NCBI RefSeq assembly: GCF_000621745.1
Contig: NZ_JHXK01000025.1
Span: forward strand, 1 to 64,000
Direction of reading: 5' to 3'
Source: Clostridium beijerinckii HUN142
Lineage (GTDB): Bacteria > Bacillota > Clostridia > Clostridiales > Clostridiaceae
Length of the DNA: 64,000 nt
This document shows, in pieces, positions 24,999 to 33,004 of the stretch (its first letter is position 1; each line of letters starts with the position of its first letter). Made by a program: the position numbers and the translations under genes. The notes below the pieces were generated by a model. The model was not told where the DNA came from and did no database searches. It saw only the letters and a program-made list of their open reading frames with translations.

Positions 24999-26117
24999 GT
25001 GAATCTTTGCTATATAATAAAAAGTTTTAGTCAAATAGATTTACTAAGAAAATTCGCAAAGAGTAATATTAATATAATTGGTATTAACTCTATTTCTGAG
25101 TTGAAAGATGATTATTTATTAGTAATATCTAATAAAGATAGTGAGTTTAATGAAGTGATGAAAAAGTCAACAAATGCTTTTGTGTGGGAAGAATTATATA
25201 ATGATTTCTATAATTATTCTTTAGAGAGATATATGGCCAATTATGATTTTTATCACTTAAAGTATTCCTTAAAAAGAGCAATAAAACCTGATAATGAAGC
25301 GATTGTAGTAGGGTCATCATATGCCTTATTTGGAATTGAAGAGAGTGTATTAAATTTTCCGTGTGTTAACTTGGCATTAGCATCCCAAGACATTTATTAC
25401 GCGTCTGTAATTGGAAAGTATGTGATTAGTCAAAATAATAATATAAAAAGGATATTTATTGGAACTGGTTATTATTCATTTTATAATGATTTATCACTTA
25501 GCCAAGGTGGCGAGTTGATGCGTTTAACGGACGTATATTATCCGATTTTTAAGGACAAGCATAATTGCAAGGAATTACCCAATAATAATGTGCAGAGTTT
25601 ATTTAAATATGAAATTTTTGATGTGGAACAAGTATTAGACTTCTTTTCTAATAAATTTTTTGAAGAATCTAATGGTAAGTATTTTACAGAGACAAGAGAT
25701 AGGTTCAAATCAAGAATAGTTTTTAGAGAAACAAAGGATGGTAAATGGTTTGAACTCAATGATAGTTTAAAGGAAAAATCAGCATATGAAAGAGCTGATT
25801 CGCACAATAAGGCTATTATGTATATGGATTCATATAAAGAGAATATTGATATTATGAATTCGTTTGTGTCTTTTTGCAATGAGAGAAACGTTAAAATCTA
25901 TCTAATTGCATTTCCAGGTACGAAATTTTATGAAAAGTATCTTTTGAAAGAGTACAAGGAATCTTATGCATCAGCTTTAAGTTTAATTAATGGAGAAATA
26001 AGATTTATTGATTTTGACGAGTTTTGTGCATTTGATGATAAAGATTTTGTAGACATGGATCATTTAGACGAAGGCGGTGCAGTCAAAGTTTCATGGATTA
26101 TAAATAATCTTACCTGA
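24999..26117 (+). CDS. SGNH-like protein of unknown function
   Basis: A 372-residue protein. The first 90 residues may form a Rossmann-like unit (INIIGINSISELKDDYLLVIS). From about residue 110, AIVVGSSYALFGIEE and then LALASQDIYYA and FIGTGYYSFYNDL resemble the strand-turn pattern of SGNH/DltD-like enzymes, and the C-terminal DFVDMDHLDEGG fits the Asp-x-x-His block of that fold. An acyl-esterase or transferase acting on cell-surface glycans is plausible, not shown. GTG 24999 is chosen because AAGGGA lies 9 bases before it; the frame opens at 24936. A terminator follows. Confidence 0.5.
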   Translation: MNLCYIIKSFSQIDLLRKFAKSNINIIGINSISELKDDYLLVISNKDSEFNEVMKKSTNAFVWEELYNDFYNYSLERYMANYDFYHLKYSLKRAIKPDNEAIVVGSSYALFGIEESVLNFPCVNLALASQDIYYASVIGKYVISQNNNIKRIFIGTGYYSFYNDLSLSQGGELMRLTDVYYPIFKDKHNCKELPNNNVQSLFKYEIFDVEQVLDFFSNKFFEESNGKYFTETRDRFKSRIVFRETKDGKWFELNDSLKEKSAYERADSHNKAIMYMDSYKENIDIMNSFVSFCNERNVKIYLIAFPGTKFYEKYLLKEYKESYASALSLINGEIRFIDFDEFCAFDDKDFVDMDHLDEGGAVKVSWIINNLT

Positions 26118-26150
26118 CAGATAAAATATTAATTAGAGAATTTTAGGATC

Positions 26151-26195
26151 ATATTCTGAAGAATAGATATTTAAATATTCTTCAGAATATTTATT
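26151..26195. terminator. Bidirectional terminator
   Basis: ATATTCTGAAGAATA pairs exactly with TATTCTTCAGAATAT. It separates convergent genes; the T-run is short on the plus strand. Confidence 0.7.
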
Positions 26196-26238
26196 GTAAA
26201 GAATATTAGAATATAGGATACTTAATCATATAATCTAT

Positions 26239-26559
26239 TTATTCTCTAGAATCGTAACTAGCACATTTAGTTTCGGTATATAATTGGGCTCCATTACCGG
26301 CTACTTGTATAGAATCTAAGCTACAAAGTTTGTTATAGTTATGATTACATGTTTCAACGTTGCAAGTTAGAGCATCGCATCTTCCTTGAGAATTAGTATT
26401 ATTAGTTAAATCGCTATAATGAGATTCTTCTAAAAATGAACCGCAGCAAGTTCCTCTTTCACTACTTGCAGACATTCCACCAATATCAACTCTATTTGAA
26501 TAGCAAACTCCACTATTGTTATGTGAACAATTAGTTACTTCACAATTAATTTTTTCCAC
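26239..26559 (-). CDS. Protein with two DUF1540 domains
   Basis: A 106-residue Cys-rich protein with two related copies, each with spaced Cys and a CxHN block: CEVTNCSHNNSGVCYSNRV and CNVETCNHNYNKLCSLDSI. This matches DUF1540, a small clostridial and bacillar family thought to bind metal; the function is not established. The frame opens at GTG 26568, but that codon touches the AAGGAG ribosome site. GTG 26559, 10 bases away, is preferred. It lies 43 bases downstream of the reverse rubrerythrin gene on the same strand, so they may be co-transcribed. Confidence 0.8.
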   Translation of the reverse strand: MEKINCEVTNCSHNNSGVCYSNRVDIGGMSASSERGTCCGSFLEESHYSDLTNNTNSQGRCDALTCNVETCNHNYNKLCSLDSIQVAGNGAQLYTETKCASYDSRE

Positions 26560-26602
26560 AAAAAACACACTCCTTTAGTTAAATCTTAATTTAGTTATAA
26601 TA

Positions 26603-27148
26603 TTATTTGCTAAAGTATCTATCAAGTAAGCCTTTGAATGCTTTACCATGTCTTGCTTCATCTTTGCACATTTCATGAACAGTATCATGTATAGCATCTA
26701 AATTGTGTTCTTTAGCTAAGGTTGCAAGTTTCTTTTTACCTTCGCAAGCACCATATTCAGCTTCAACTCTAGCGCTTAAATTAGATTTAGTATCAGGAAC
26801 AACAACTTCCCCTAGAATTTCTGCAAATCTAGCAGCATGATCTGCTTCTTCATAAGCGATTCTTTTGTAAGCTTCACCTACTTCAGGATATCCTTCGCGG
26901 TCAGCTTGACGAGACATTGCTAAATACATTCCGACTTCAGTACATTCACCTATGAAATTAGCTCTTAAACCTTCTAATAATTCATCATTAAGACCACCTG
27001 CAATACCGATTCTATGTTCATCAGCAAAATTCAATGAGTCAGTCATTTCCTTGAATTTGTCAGCACCTGCTTTACAGATAGGACAAAAGTCTGGTGGTGT
27101 GTCACCTTCATGGATATAACCACAAATAGTACAAACAAATCTTTTCAT
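26603..27148 (-). CDS. rbr: Reverse rubrerythrin (peroxide/oxygen detoxification)
   Basis: A 181-residue non-heme iron protein. Unlike classic rubrerythrin, the rubredoxin domain is N-terminal: [10 protein letters not shown] and CPICKAG hold the FeS4 iron (residues 5-25). A ferritin-like domain follows (about 50-181) with di-iron ligands in [19 protein letters not shown] and [11 protein letters not shown]. In C. acetobutylicum such proteins reduce peroxide and oxygen with NADH via reductase partners and are strongly induced by air. TTTGGAGGAA precedes the ATG. A TTGGTA-N18-TATAAT promoter lies upstream. Confidence 0.92.
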   Translation of the reverse strand: MKRFVCTICGYIHEGDTPPDFCPICKAGADKFKEMTDSLNFADEHRIGIAGGLNDELLEGLRANFIGECTEVGMYLAMSRQADREGYPEVGEAYKRIAYEEADHAARFAEILGEVVVPDTKSNLSARVEAEYGACEGKKKLATLAKEHNLDAIHDTVHEMCKDEARHGKAFKGLLDRYFSK

Positions 27149-27187
27149 TTAAAATTCCTCCATAAACTATTATTGTATTTTTTAGGC

Positions 27188-27217
27188 ATTATACAACCTT
27201 AAAAATAGTATTACCAA
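27188..27217 (-). promoter_or_regulatory. Promoter of the reverse rubrerythrin gene
   Basis: On the minus strand TTGGTA (27212-27217), an 18-base spacer and TATAAT (27188-27193). No obvious PerR box was recognised. Confidence 0.65.
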
Positions 27218-27341
27218 TTAAAACAAAATTATTAATATATAATTTTTATTAATTAAATTATTCAAGTGTCGTATAATTTTCTAAATATGTTATAATTTAT
27301 TGGAATGATTTAAGAGTCAATAAACAAGGAGGAATTTTTAC

Positions 27342-27995
27342 TTGAATAACAATTTTGAATATATATTATTTGATTTAGATGGAACACTTACTGATTCTGG
27401 CGAAGGAATAACCAAATCAGTTCAATATGCTTTAAAGTCTTTTGGAATTTTAGTTGATGATCTTAAAGAGCTAAACAAATTTATTGGACCACCTTTAAAG
27501 GATTCATTTAAAAAATATTATAACTTCGATGAGGAAAAAGCACAGCTTGGATTGGTAAGATATAGAGAATATTTTGCTGATAAAGGCATCTATGAAAATA
27601 AGCTATATGATGGAATAATAGAGCTTTTAGATGTGCTTAAGAAAAATAATAAAAAAATTGTACTTGCTACATCAAAACCAGAAGTATATGCAAGACAAAT
27701 TTTACAATACTTTAAAATTGATAAATATTTTGATTTTGCAGCTGGAGCAGATTTTGAAGAAACAAGAGTAAATAAAGCGGATGTAATAAGATATGCTTTG
27801 GAAGAGGCTAATATTACAGACTTATCAAAGGTTATCATGGTAGGGGACAGAGAACATGATATTATCGGCGCAAAAGAAAATAACATAAAATCGGTGGGAG
27901 TTCTTTATGGTTTTGGAGATGTTGTTGAACTGACGCAAGCCAGAGCAGAATATATAGTTAAGAATACAGAAGAACTATTGAATATCCTTCTTTAA
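27342..27995 (+). CDS. HAD-family phosphatase, phosphoglycolate phosphatase-like
   Basis: A 217-residue haloacid-dehalogenase hydrolase. Motif I is FDLDGTLTDSG (nucleophile Asp near residue 9), motif II includes LATSKP, a Lys lies in the ADFEETRVNKADV region, and motif IV is VMVGDREHDIIGA. An alpha-helical cap of subclass C1 lies between motifs I and II. The best matches by pattern are Gph/PpaX-type phosphatases, but the true substrate cannot be read from sequence. It starts at TTG 27342 after ACAAGGAGGA. Divergent from the rubrerythrin gene. Confidence 0.88.
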   Translation: MNNNFEYILFDLDGTLTDSGEGITKSVQYALKSFGILVDDLKELNKFIGPPLKDSFKKYYNFDEEKAQLGLVRYREYFADKGIYENKLYDGIIELLDVLKKNNKKIVLATSKPEVYARQILQYFKIDKYFDFAAGADFEETRVNKADVIRYALEEANITDLSKVIMVGDREHDIIGAKENNIKSVGVLYGFGDVVELTQARAEYIVKNTEELLNILL

Positions 27996-28185
27996 AAAAT
28001 ATAAATAAGCTATATAAGAATAATTATGTTGATGCCTTCAATACTTAATAAAGAAATATAAAAATTAATTTTATCGTAACATTAGTTACGGAATTAGTGT
28101 GGAATAAACATTATAATAAGATTAAAGATAAACAATAAAAAATTAAAAGATAATTTGTTAAGATATATGAGAGGAGAATGTCATT

Positions 28186-28368
28186 ATGATAACTAAGGAT
28201 TTAACAATAGGAGAAATAATTCGTATAAAGGAAAATGCACCACAAATTTTAATGAGCTTCGGAATGGGATGTGTTGGATGCCCATCTGCACAAGCTGAAA
28301 CAATTGAAGATGCAGTTAAAGTTCACGGAATAAATTTAGAAGAATTATTAGAAGAATTAAATAAGTAA
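28186..28368 (+). CDS. DUF1858 small protein
   Basis: A 60-residue protein with the DUF1858 pattern: TKDLTIGEII, then the Cys pair in GMGCVGCPSAQAETIEDA, then HGINLEELLEELN. The two Cys suggest redox or metal/Fe-S chemistry. The family often accompanies hybrid-cluster or Fe-S proteins; no such partner is adjacent here. GAGAGGAGAA precedes the ATG, and a wobble-rich terminator follows. Confidence 0.85.
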   Translation: MITKDLTIGEIIRIKENAPQILMSFGMGCVGCPSAQAETIEDAVKVHGINLEELLEELNK

Positions 28369-28381
28369 TATACTTAATAGA

Positions 28382-28412
28382 AAGGCTGCTTAAAACTAGG
28401 CGGTCTTTTTTT
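28382..28412 (+). terminator. Intrinsic terminator
   Basis: AAGGCTGCTT pairs with AGGCGGTCTT using several G-U pairs, followed by seven T. Confidence 0.7.
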
Positions 28413-28540
28413 GTGCAGAAAACTATAGCCATTTCTAATGATAAATACATTATTATATAAGGCGTTAAGCACGTTATTGTATGGACGTGTAGAAATATGG
28501 AATTGGAAAGATAAATTCAAGGGGGTCGTACCACAGCTAC

Positions 28541-28582
28541 TTTATTCCTCTTTAAAAATTATATTTAAGTCAAATCTGTAAA
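28541..28582 (+). repeat. Family C repeat, short 5'-end copy
   Basis: TTTATTCCTCTTTAAAAATTATA followed by TTTAAGTCAAATCTG (split from the same run) matches the start of the longer family C elements at 35191 and 44241. The rest of the element is absent. Confidence 0.5.
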
Positions 28583-28702
28583 TGAAATTTGGAAGTTCCA
28601 GAAACGATAATCTGTGAAGTAGATTTTTTAGTATTTTATTAAATCGATAGTGTGAACGCTATTAGAATAATATTTATCTGTTAGATTATACTATTACCTA
28701 TA

Positions 28703-28937
28703 ATAAAAAAATCGAAGGAAACTGTGGTTAAGTTTCGTATTGTGGCTACGCACTTTTTCATATTTGCAGATTTTTTTGCGAATTTGCCTTTTCAAGCGAA
28801 TGAGAGGAAAATTTACCAGGCAAATAGATTTGCTTTTTATTCTTTTTAAACCTAATTAAATAGCCTGTTATATAATTTACGACCTCAAGGAGTACTTAGT
28901 CCATAGATTTAACTGAGATATTAATTAAAATTTAAAT
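28703..28937 (-). repeat. Family C repeat, long copy in inverse orientation
   Basis: Read on the minus strand: AGTTAAATCTATGGAC, TACTCCTTGAGG, ATATAACAGGCTATTTAA, AAAAGAATAAAAAGC, TTTGCCTGG, CTCATTCGCTTGAAAAGGCA, and a CCACAGT...TTCGATTTTTTT end. The same blocks occur in the same order at 44241-44432 and, more diverged, at 35191-35433. It fills most of the gap between the DUF1858 gene and the racemase gene. Confidence 0.65.
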
Positions 28938-28954
28938 AATTGAGAGGATTTTAT

Positions 28955-30127
28955 ATGGAAATTGGGGAAAAAGAGTTTGTTGTTATCGCAGAGGGAAAAT
29001 CATCTGAAACATTTCTGCAAGAATTTAATAGAGCAGATATTAATTTGACTCAGCTAAGAAAAAATGTTGATACATTAAGAAACAGCTTAAAACCAGGAGT
29101 GAAATTTATGGCTGTTGTAAAAGGAGATGCATATGGACATGGATTAGTGCCTATAGCTCAGGAACTGGAAAGATGTAAATGCGATGCAATTGGAGTAGTA
29201 AGGCTGACTGAAGCAGTAGCTTTAAGAGAAGGAAAAATTAAAATTCCGGTAGTAATATTAGCACCTTTAATGCAATCTCAATGTCAATGGGTTGTAGAGC
29301 ATAATATTAGCATAATGGTAGATAATGAGAAGATAGTTTCGGCATTAGATAAAGAAGCCGCCTTTAAAGATAGGGCAGTTGATGTACATATAAAAGTTAA
29401 TACAGGGTTGAATCGGTATGGAATTGAAACAGATGAAGTCGTAAGGTTTATTCATATGGTCAATGAAAAATATCCTCATATAAATATAGAAGGTATATAT
29501 ACTCACTTCAAGGATCCAGAATATAATGAACAGTTTACGTACGATCAAATGATGAAATTTAATAAGGTTTTGAAGAAACTTGAAGAAGTGAACCTAAGAC
29601 CTCCAATTGCACATGCAGCTGGATCAGCAGGAATACTTATGTATCCAGAATCTCATTATGATATGGTAAGATGTGGGTTGATATTATATGGACTTGAGCA
29701 TAAGCCAGATGAAAAAATGCTGCCAGAAGGAGTGAGCCCTATTATGTCTGTAAAAAGTAGAATCATAAAATTGGATAAGGTGAAAGCATATGCATCTGGA
29801 GGATATGGTGATAACTTCATAGCTAAAAGAGATAGTGTTGTTGCTGTTGTTGGAATAGGTTATGGAGATGGCATATCTAGAGGCTGGAAAGAAGTTTTAA
29901 TTGCTGGACATAGAGTTCCAGTAGTAAATTACTTTATGGATGGTATACTTGTTGATGTTACAGATATAAAGGAAGAAGTAAAAGAATTTGATGAAGTAGT
30001 TATAATAGGAAAGCAAAGAGATGAATCAATCAGTTGGGAAGATGCTTGCCAGAGTATGAATTCACATATGGATGAACAATTTCAAAGAATTACTGAAAGA
30101 GTACCAAAACATTATTTTTATGAATAG
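28955..30127 (+). CDS. Alanine racemase family enzyme
   Basis: A 390-residue fold-type III PLP enzyme. The cofactor Lys lies in AVVKGDAYGHG (canonical KADAYGHG, here Gly instead of Ala), and a GYGDG block (GIGYGDGISRGW) lies in the C-terminal domain. The second catalytic residue, Tyr in SGGYGDN, sits 18 residues before GYGDG, as in known alanine racemases. It interconverts L- and D-alanine for cell-wall synthesis, or a related amino acid. It is isolated from cell-wall genes and not beside acpS or ddl, so it may be a second, specialised racemase. ATG 28955 follows GAGAGGA; the frame opens at 28940. Confidence 0.85.
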   Translation: MEIGEKEFVVIAEGKSSETFLQEFNRADINLTQLRKNVDTLRNSLKPGVKFMAVVKGDAYGHGLVPIAQELERCKCDAIGVVRLTEAVALREGKIKIPVVILAPLMQSQCQWVVEHNISIMVDNEKIVSALDKEAAFKDRAVDVHIKVNTGLNRYGIETDEVVRFIHMVNEKYPHINIEGIYTHFKDPEYNEQFTYDQMMKFNKVLKKLEEVNLRPPIAHAAGSAGILMYPESHYDMVRCGLILYGLEHKPDEKMLPEGVSPIMSVKSRIIKLDKVKAYASGGYGDNFIAKRDSVVAVVGIGYGDGISRGWKEVLIAGHRVPVVNYFMDGILVDVTDIKEEVKEFDEVVIIGKQRDESISWEDACQSMNSHMDEQFQRITERVPKHYFYE

Positions 30128-30183
30128 CACAAAATTTTTAAAATATTTTTCTATTAAAAATAGAAATTTGTAAGCTCTTACAT

Positions 30184-30222
30184 AAAGGCAATTAAATATT
30201 TTTGCATACTATAATTGCCTTT
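30184..30222 (+). terminator. Intrinsic terminator after the racemase gene
   Basis: AAAGGCAATTA pairs with TAATTGCCTTT around an 18-base loop. Confidence 0.7.
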
Positions 30223-30233
30223 ATTCTAAATTT

Positions 30234-30290
30234 AAATCTTAATTGAGCAAGTTTTATTTATTAAAACTTTGAATGTAGATTTATTATTAG
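30234..30290 (+). repeat. Interspersed repeat family B, copy 2
   Basis: It contains AAATCTTAATTGAGC, then AAAACTTTGAATGTAGATTT and ATTATTAG. It starts 12 bases after a terminator. Confidence 0.55.
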
Positions 30291-30384
30291 AGTATACATC
30301 CGTAAAAATTGCACTTTTAAATATAGTTTCAAAGGTTTTTGGAGACGTTAAAATTAAAAAATAGATTTAAATATATGGACAAAC

Positions 30385-30545
30385 CAATTAGTTGGCTATA
30401 AGCTGTTTCAAATGTGCTAGTTCAAAGCTTGTTCTATGAGGCCAGCACTTTGGATGCAACTTATTGCTTAGAATCACCGGAAAAATTACCTAGAAGCTGG
30501 AACAAAAGTATGTTACTTATTTCGGCGAGTTATATGCACATTTTA
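30385..30545 (-). repeat. Interspersed repeat family A, copy 2
   Basis: On the minus strand ATAACTCGCCGAAAT, TTTTGTTCCAGCT, GATTCTAAGCAATAAGTTGC and ATCCAAAGTGCT align in order with ATAACTTACCGAAAT, TTTTGATTCCGAA, GGTTCTAAGCAGCAGGTTGT and ATCCACTTTAGC of copy 1 (23696-23989). No coding frame. The region 30290-30642 holds nothing else recognisable apart from the LysR promoter. Confidence 0.6.
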
Positions 30546-30642
30546 AGCATCTATACTTATAATATTAGTTTTAATATTTATAAAGTATAACATCTAGATT
30601 ATAATATGAAATAAAGGATTTTAGCTGAAAGGGGGAAAAACA

Positions 30643-31575
30643 TTGACGTTGCAACAGTTAAAATATGCTCTTGAAATTGCAAGGTATGGGTCAATAAACG
30701 AGGCAGCTAAAAAATTATTTATATCTCAACCAAGCCTTTCTAATTCAATAAGAGAACTTGAAAGTGAATTAGGAATTGTAATATTTGAGAGGACAAATAG
30801 AGGAATTAGCATTTCTTCAGATGGAATTGAATTCCTTGGGTATGCCCGTCAAATAAGTGAACAAGCTGAATTTATTGAGGATCGCTATCATGGAAGAAAA
30901 GAAAAGATTATGCATTTTTCTGTGTCAACTCAGCATTATGCTTTTGTTGTGAATGCATTTACAAGTCTTTTAAAAGAAATTGAAACCACTCAGTATGAGT
31001 TCAATTTAAGGGAAACAAAAACCTATGAAATAATAGATGATGTAAGAACTCTTCGTAGTGATGTTGGAATCTTATATATTAACGAAGTGAACTCTAAGGT
31101 AATGAATAGAATTTTTAGTGATAGTAATTTGAAATTTACTCCACTTTTTAATGCAAACCCACATATAATCATTAGTAATAATCATCCTCTTTCTAATAAA
31201 GAGAGTGTGACTACTAATGAGATGTTAGAATTTACTTATATAACATTTGAACAAGGAATTAATAATTCATTTAATTTTTCAGAAGAAATGATGAATCTGC
31301 CTAATGTATCTAAAAGTATTAAAGTTATTGATAGAGCAACGCTTTCAAATTTATTAACTAGTACAGATAGTTATACAATTGGAACTGGATTTATAGACTC
31401 TGATTTTGACGAAAGTAAACTTAAAGCAATACCAATAGAATGTGATGAAATCTTTACAGTCGGATGGATAGCACATAAGGATATTAAGCTTAATAAAATA
31501 ACAACACGCTATATTGATATTTTAAATGAGATTATTTCAACAAATTATTTAGATTTAAATTATTATCTGTTATAG
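30643..31575 (+). CDS. LysR-family transcriptional regulator
   Basis: A 310-residue regulator. The N-terminal helix-turn-helix is typical (LQQLKYALEIARYGSINEAAKKLFISQPSLSNSIRELE, residues 3-41, quoted in part), followed by a two-lobed substrate-binding domain (about 90-300). Start TTG 30643 after AAAGGGGG. It ends 20 bases before the methionine-synthase-like gene and is probably co-transcribed with it, so it may control that gene and the next by sensing a sulfur or one-carbon metabolite. The inducer cannot be read from the sequence. Confidence 0.88.
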   Translation: MTLQQLKYALEIARYGSINEAAKKLFISQPSLSNSIRELESELGIVIFERTNRGISISSDGIEFLGYARQISEQAEFIEDRYHGRKEKIMHFSVSTQHYAFVVNAFTSLLKEIETTQYEFNLRETKTYEIIDDVRTLRSDVGILYINEVNSKVMNRIFSDSNLKFTPLFNANPHIIISNNHPLSNKESVTTNEMLEFTYITFEQGINNSFNFSEEMMNLPNVSKSIKVIDRATLSNLLTSTDSYTIGTGFIDSDFDESKLKAIPIECDEIFTVGWIAHKDIKLNKITTRYIDILNEIISTNYLDLNYYLL

Positions 31576-31595
31576 CAGTTTAAATGGAGGAAAAT

Positions 31596-32717
31596 ATGAG
31601 TAATGAGATTATAGGCAGAAAAAGAAATGGCCCGCCTTTTCGATATGATATAGTTGGAAGTTTTCTTAGAACTGATGAAATTAAAATTGCACGAAAACAA
31701 TATAATAGTGGAGAGATAAATGCTGAAGAGCTGAGAAATATTGAAGATATAGAAATAAGGAAGCTTATAGAAAAGGAAAAAGAAATAGGATTAATAGCTG
31801 TTACTGATGGAGAGTTTAGGAGATCTTGGTGGCATCTTGATTTTTTTGTTGGAATAGAAGGTACAAAGAAAATAACATTAAATCAAGGAGGTAGTGTTCA
31901 AGGATCTAGAACAAAGGCTGAAAGCTTTCAAATTGTTGATAAGATAAGATTTAATAAGCATCCAATGTTAGAGCATTTTAAGTATTTAAATAGCATTGTT
32001 AAAGATCAAAATATTGCTAAATTTACTATTCCATCACCATCTCTCTTTCATTTTGTTCAAAGTCACAACAAAAATAATGTATATAGTAGTGAGGAAGAGC
32101 TGATGGAAGACATTATAGCGGTTTATAAGTCTGCAATAAAGGAGTTTTACGATGCAGGCTGTCGTTATTTGCAGTTAGATGATACTGCATGGGGTACGCT
32201 ATGTAGTGAAAGACATAGAAGTTATTTTAGGAGTCAGGGAATTGATCCAGATGATCTTTCGAAAAATTATGTAAGATTGATAAATGAGAGTATTAAAGAA
32301 AAACCAGAAGATATGATAATCACTCTACATGTTTGTCGTGGAAACTTGCATTCAATAGGATTTGCATCAGGTGGATATGAACCTATTGCAGAAGAATTAT
32401 TTTCCAATGCTAATGTGGATGGATTTTTCCTTGAATATGACAGTGAAAGATGCGGAGATTTTAGGCCACTAAGATATATAAACGATCAGTTTGTTGTATT
32501 AGGACTTATCACAACAAAGCATGGAGGTCTTGAAAGTAAAGAGCAATTAAAAAATCGCATTGCAGAAGCTTCTGAATATGTAGATATTAATAAACTTTGT
32601 TTAAGTCCACAGTGTGGTTTTGCATCAACGGAGGAAGGAAATATAATTACTGAAGAAGAACAATGGGAGAAAATTAAACTTGTTATTGAAACAGCTAATG
32701 AAATTTGGAAGTTATAG
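31596..32717 (+). CDS. MetE C-terminal-domain-like methyltransferase (YxjG/YxjH type), copy 1
   Basis: A 373-residue zinc enzyme resembling the catalytic half of cobalamin-independent methionine synthase. Zinc ligands are visible: His and Cys in HVCRGNLH, Glu in FFLEYDSE, and Cys in LSPQCGFAS. DGEFRRSWWHLDFF is characteristic of the YxjG/YxjH branch, which lacks the N-terminal MetE domain and uses an uncertain methyl donor. ATG 31596 follows GGAGG; the frame opens at 31584. A paralogue follows 290 bases downstream. No SAM riboswitch is seen upstream; the adjacent LysR gene is the likely regulator. Confidence 0.88.
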   Translation: MSNEIIGRKRNGPPFRYDIVGSFLRTDEIKIARKQYNSGEINAEELRNIEDIEIRKLIEKEKEIGLIAVTDGEFRRSWWHLDFFVGIEGTKKITLNQGGSVQGSRTKAESFQIVDKIRFNKHPMLEHFKYLNSIVKDQNIAKFTIPSPSLFHFVQSHNKNNVYSSEEELMEDIIAVYKSAIKEFYDAGCRYLQLDDTAWGTLCSERHRSYFRSQGIDPDDLSKNYVRLINESIKEKPEDMIITLHVCRGNLHSIGFASGGYEPIAEELFSNANVDGFFLEYDSERCGDFRPLRYINDQFVVLGLITTKHGGLESKEQLKNRIAEASEYVDINKLCLSPQCGFASTEEGNIITEEEQWEKIKLVIETANEIWKL

Positions 32718-32731
32718 ATTATCATAAGGGT

Positions 32732-32780
32732 AACTCCGTATATTACTAAGATATCTTAGTAATATACGGAGTTGTTTTTT
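32732..32780 (+). terminator. Terminator with a 42-base loopless palindrome
   Basis: AACTCCGTATATTACTAAGA is followed directly by its exact reverse complement, ending at 32773, then GTTTTTT. A family C repeat begins at the T-run. Confidence 0.9.
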
Positions 32781-32895
32781 ATTCTCTAGGAATTTATATT
32801 TAAGTTAAATCTGTGGGCATTGTGTGCACTTTGTCAGCATAAATTATGAGAAGGGCTAATTTAGAAGTTTGCCTTTTAAAAGAGCATTTGCTTGT
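32776..32895 (+). repeat. Family C repeat, degenerate copy
   Basis: TTTTATTCTCTAGGAATTTA and TATTTAAGTTAAATCTGTGG match the family start; farther on, AGTTTGCCTTTTAAAAG resembles the internal GCCTG...AAAAGGC block. The 3' end is lost. Confidence 0.5.
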
Positions 32896-33004
32896 TATAG
32901 GAAAATATTATAGCTAGTAATAGTTTTTTGAAGTTACCTTACCCGAAGTTAAACATGCTATACTGATTTCAAGAATAAAGCAAGGCAATTAAGGGGGATT
33001 AAAA

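Noticed and set aside
32718-33004. SAM (S-box) riboswitch before the second MetE-like gene
   Set aside because: The conserved S-box core blocks are not seen; only a terminator palindrome and a repeat remnant lie here.
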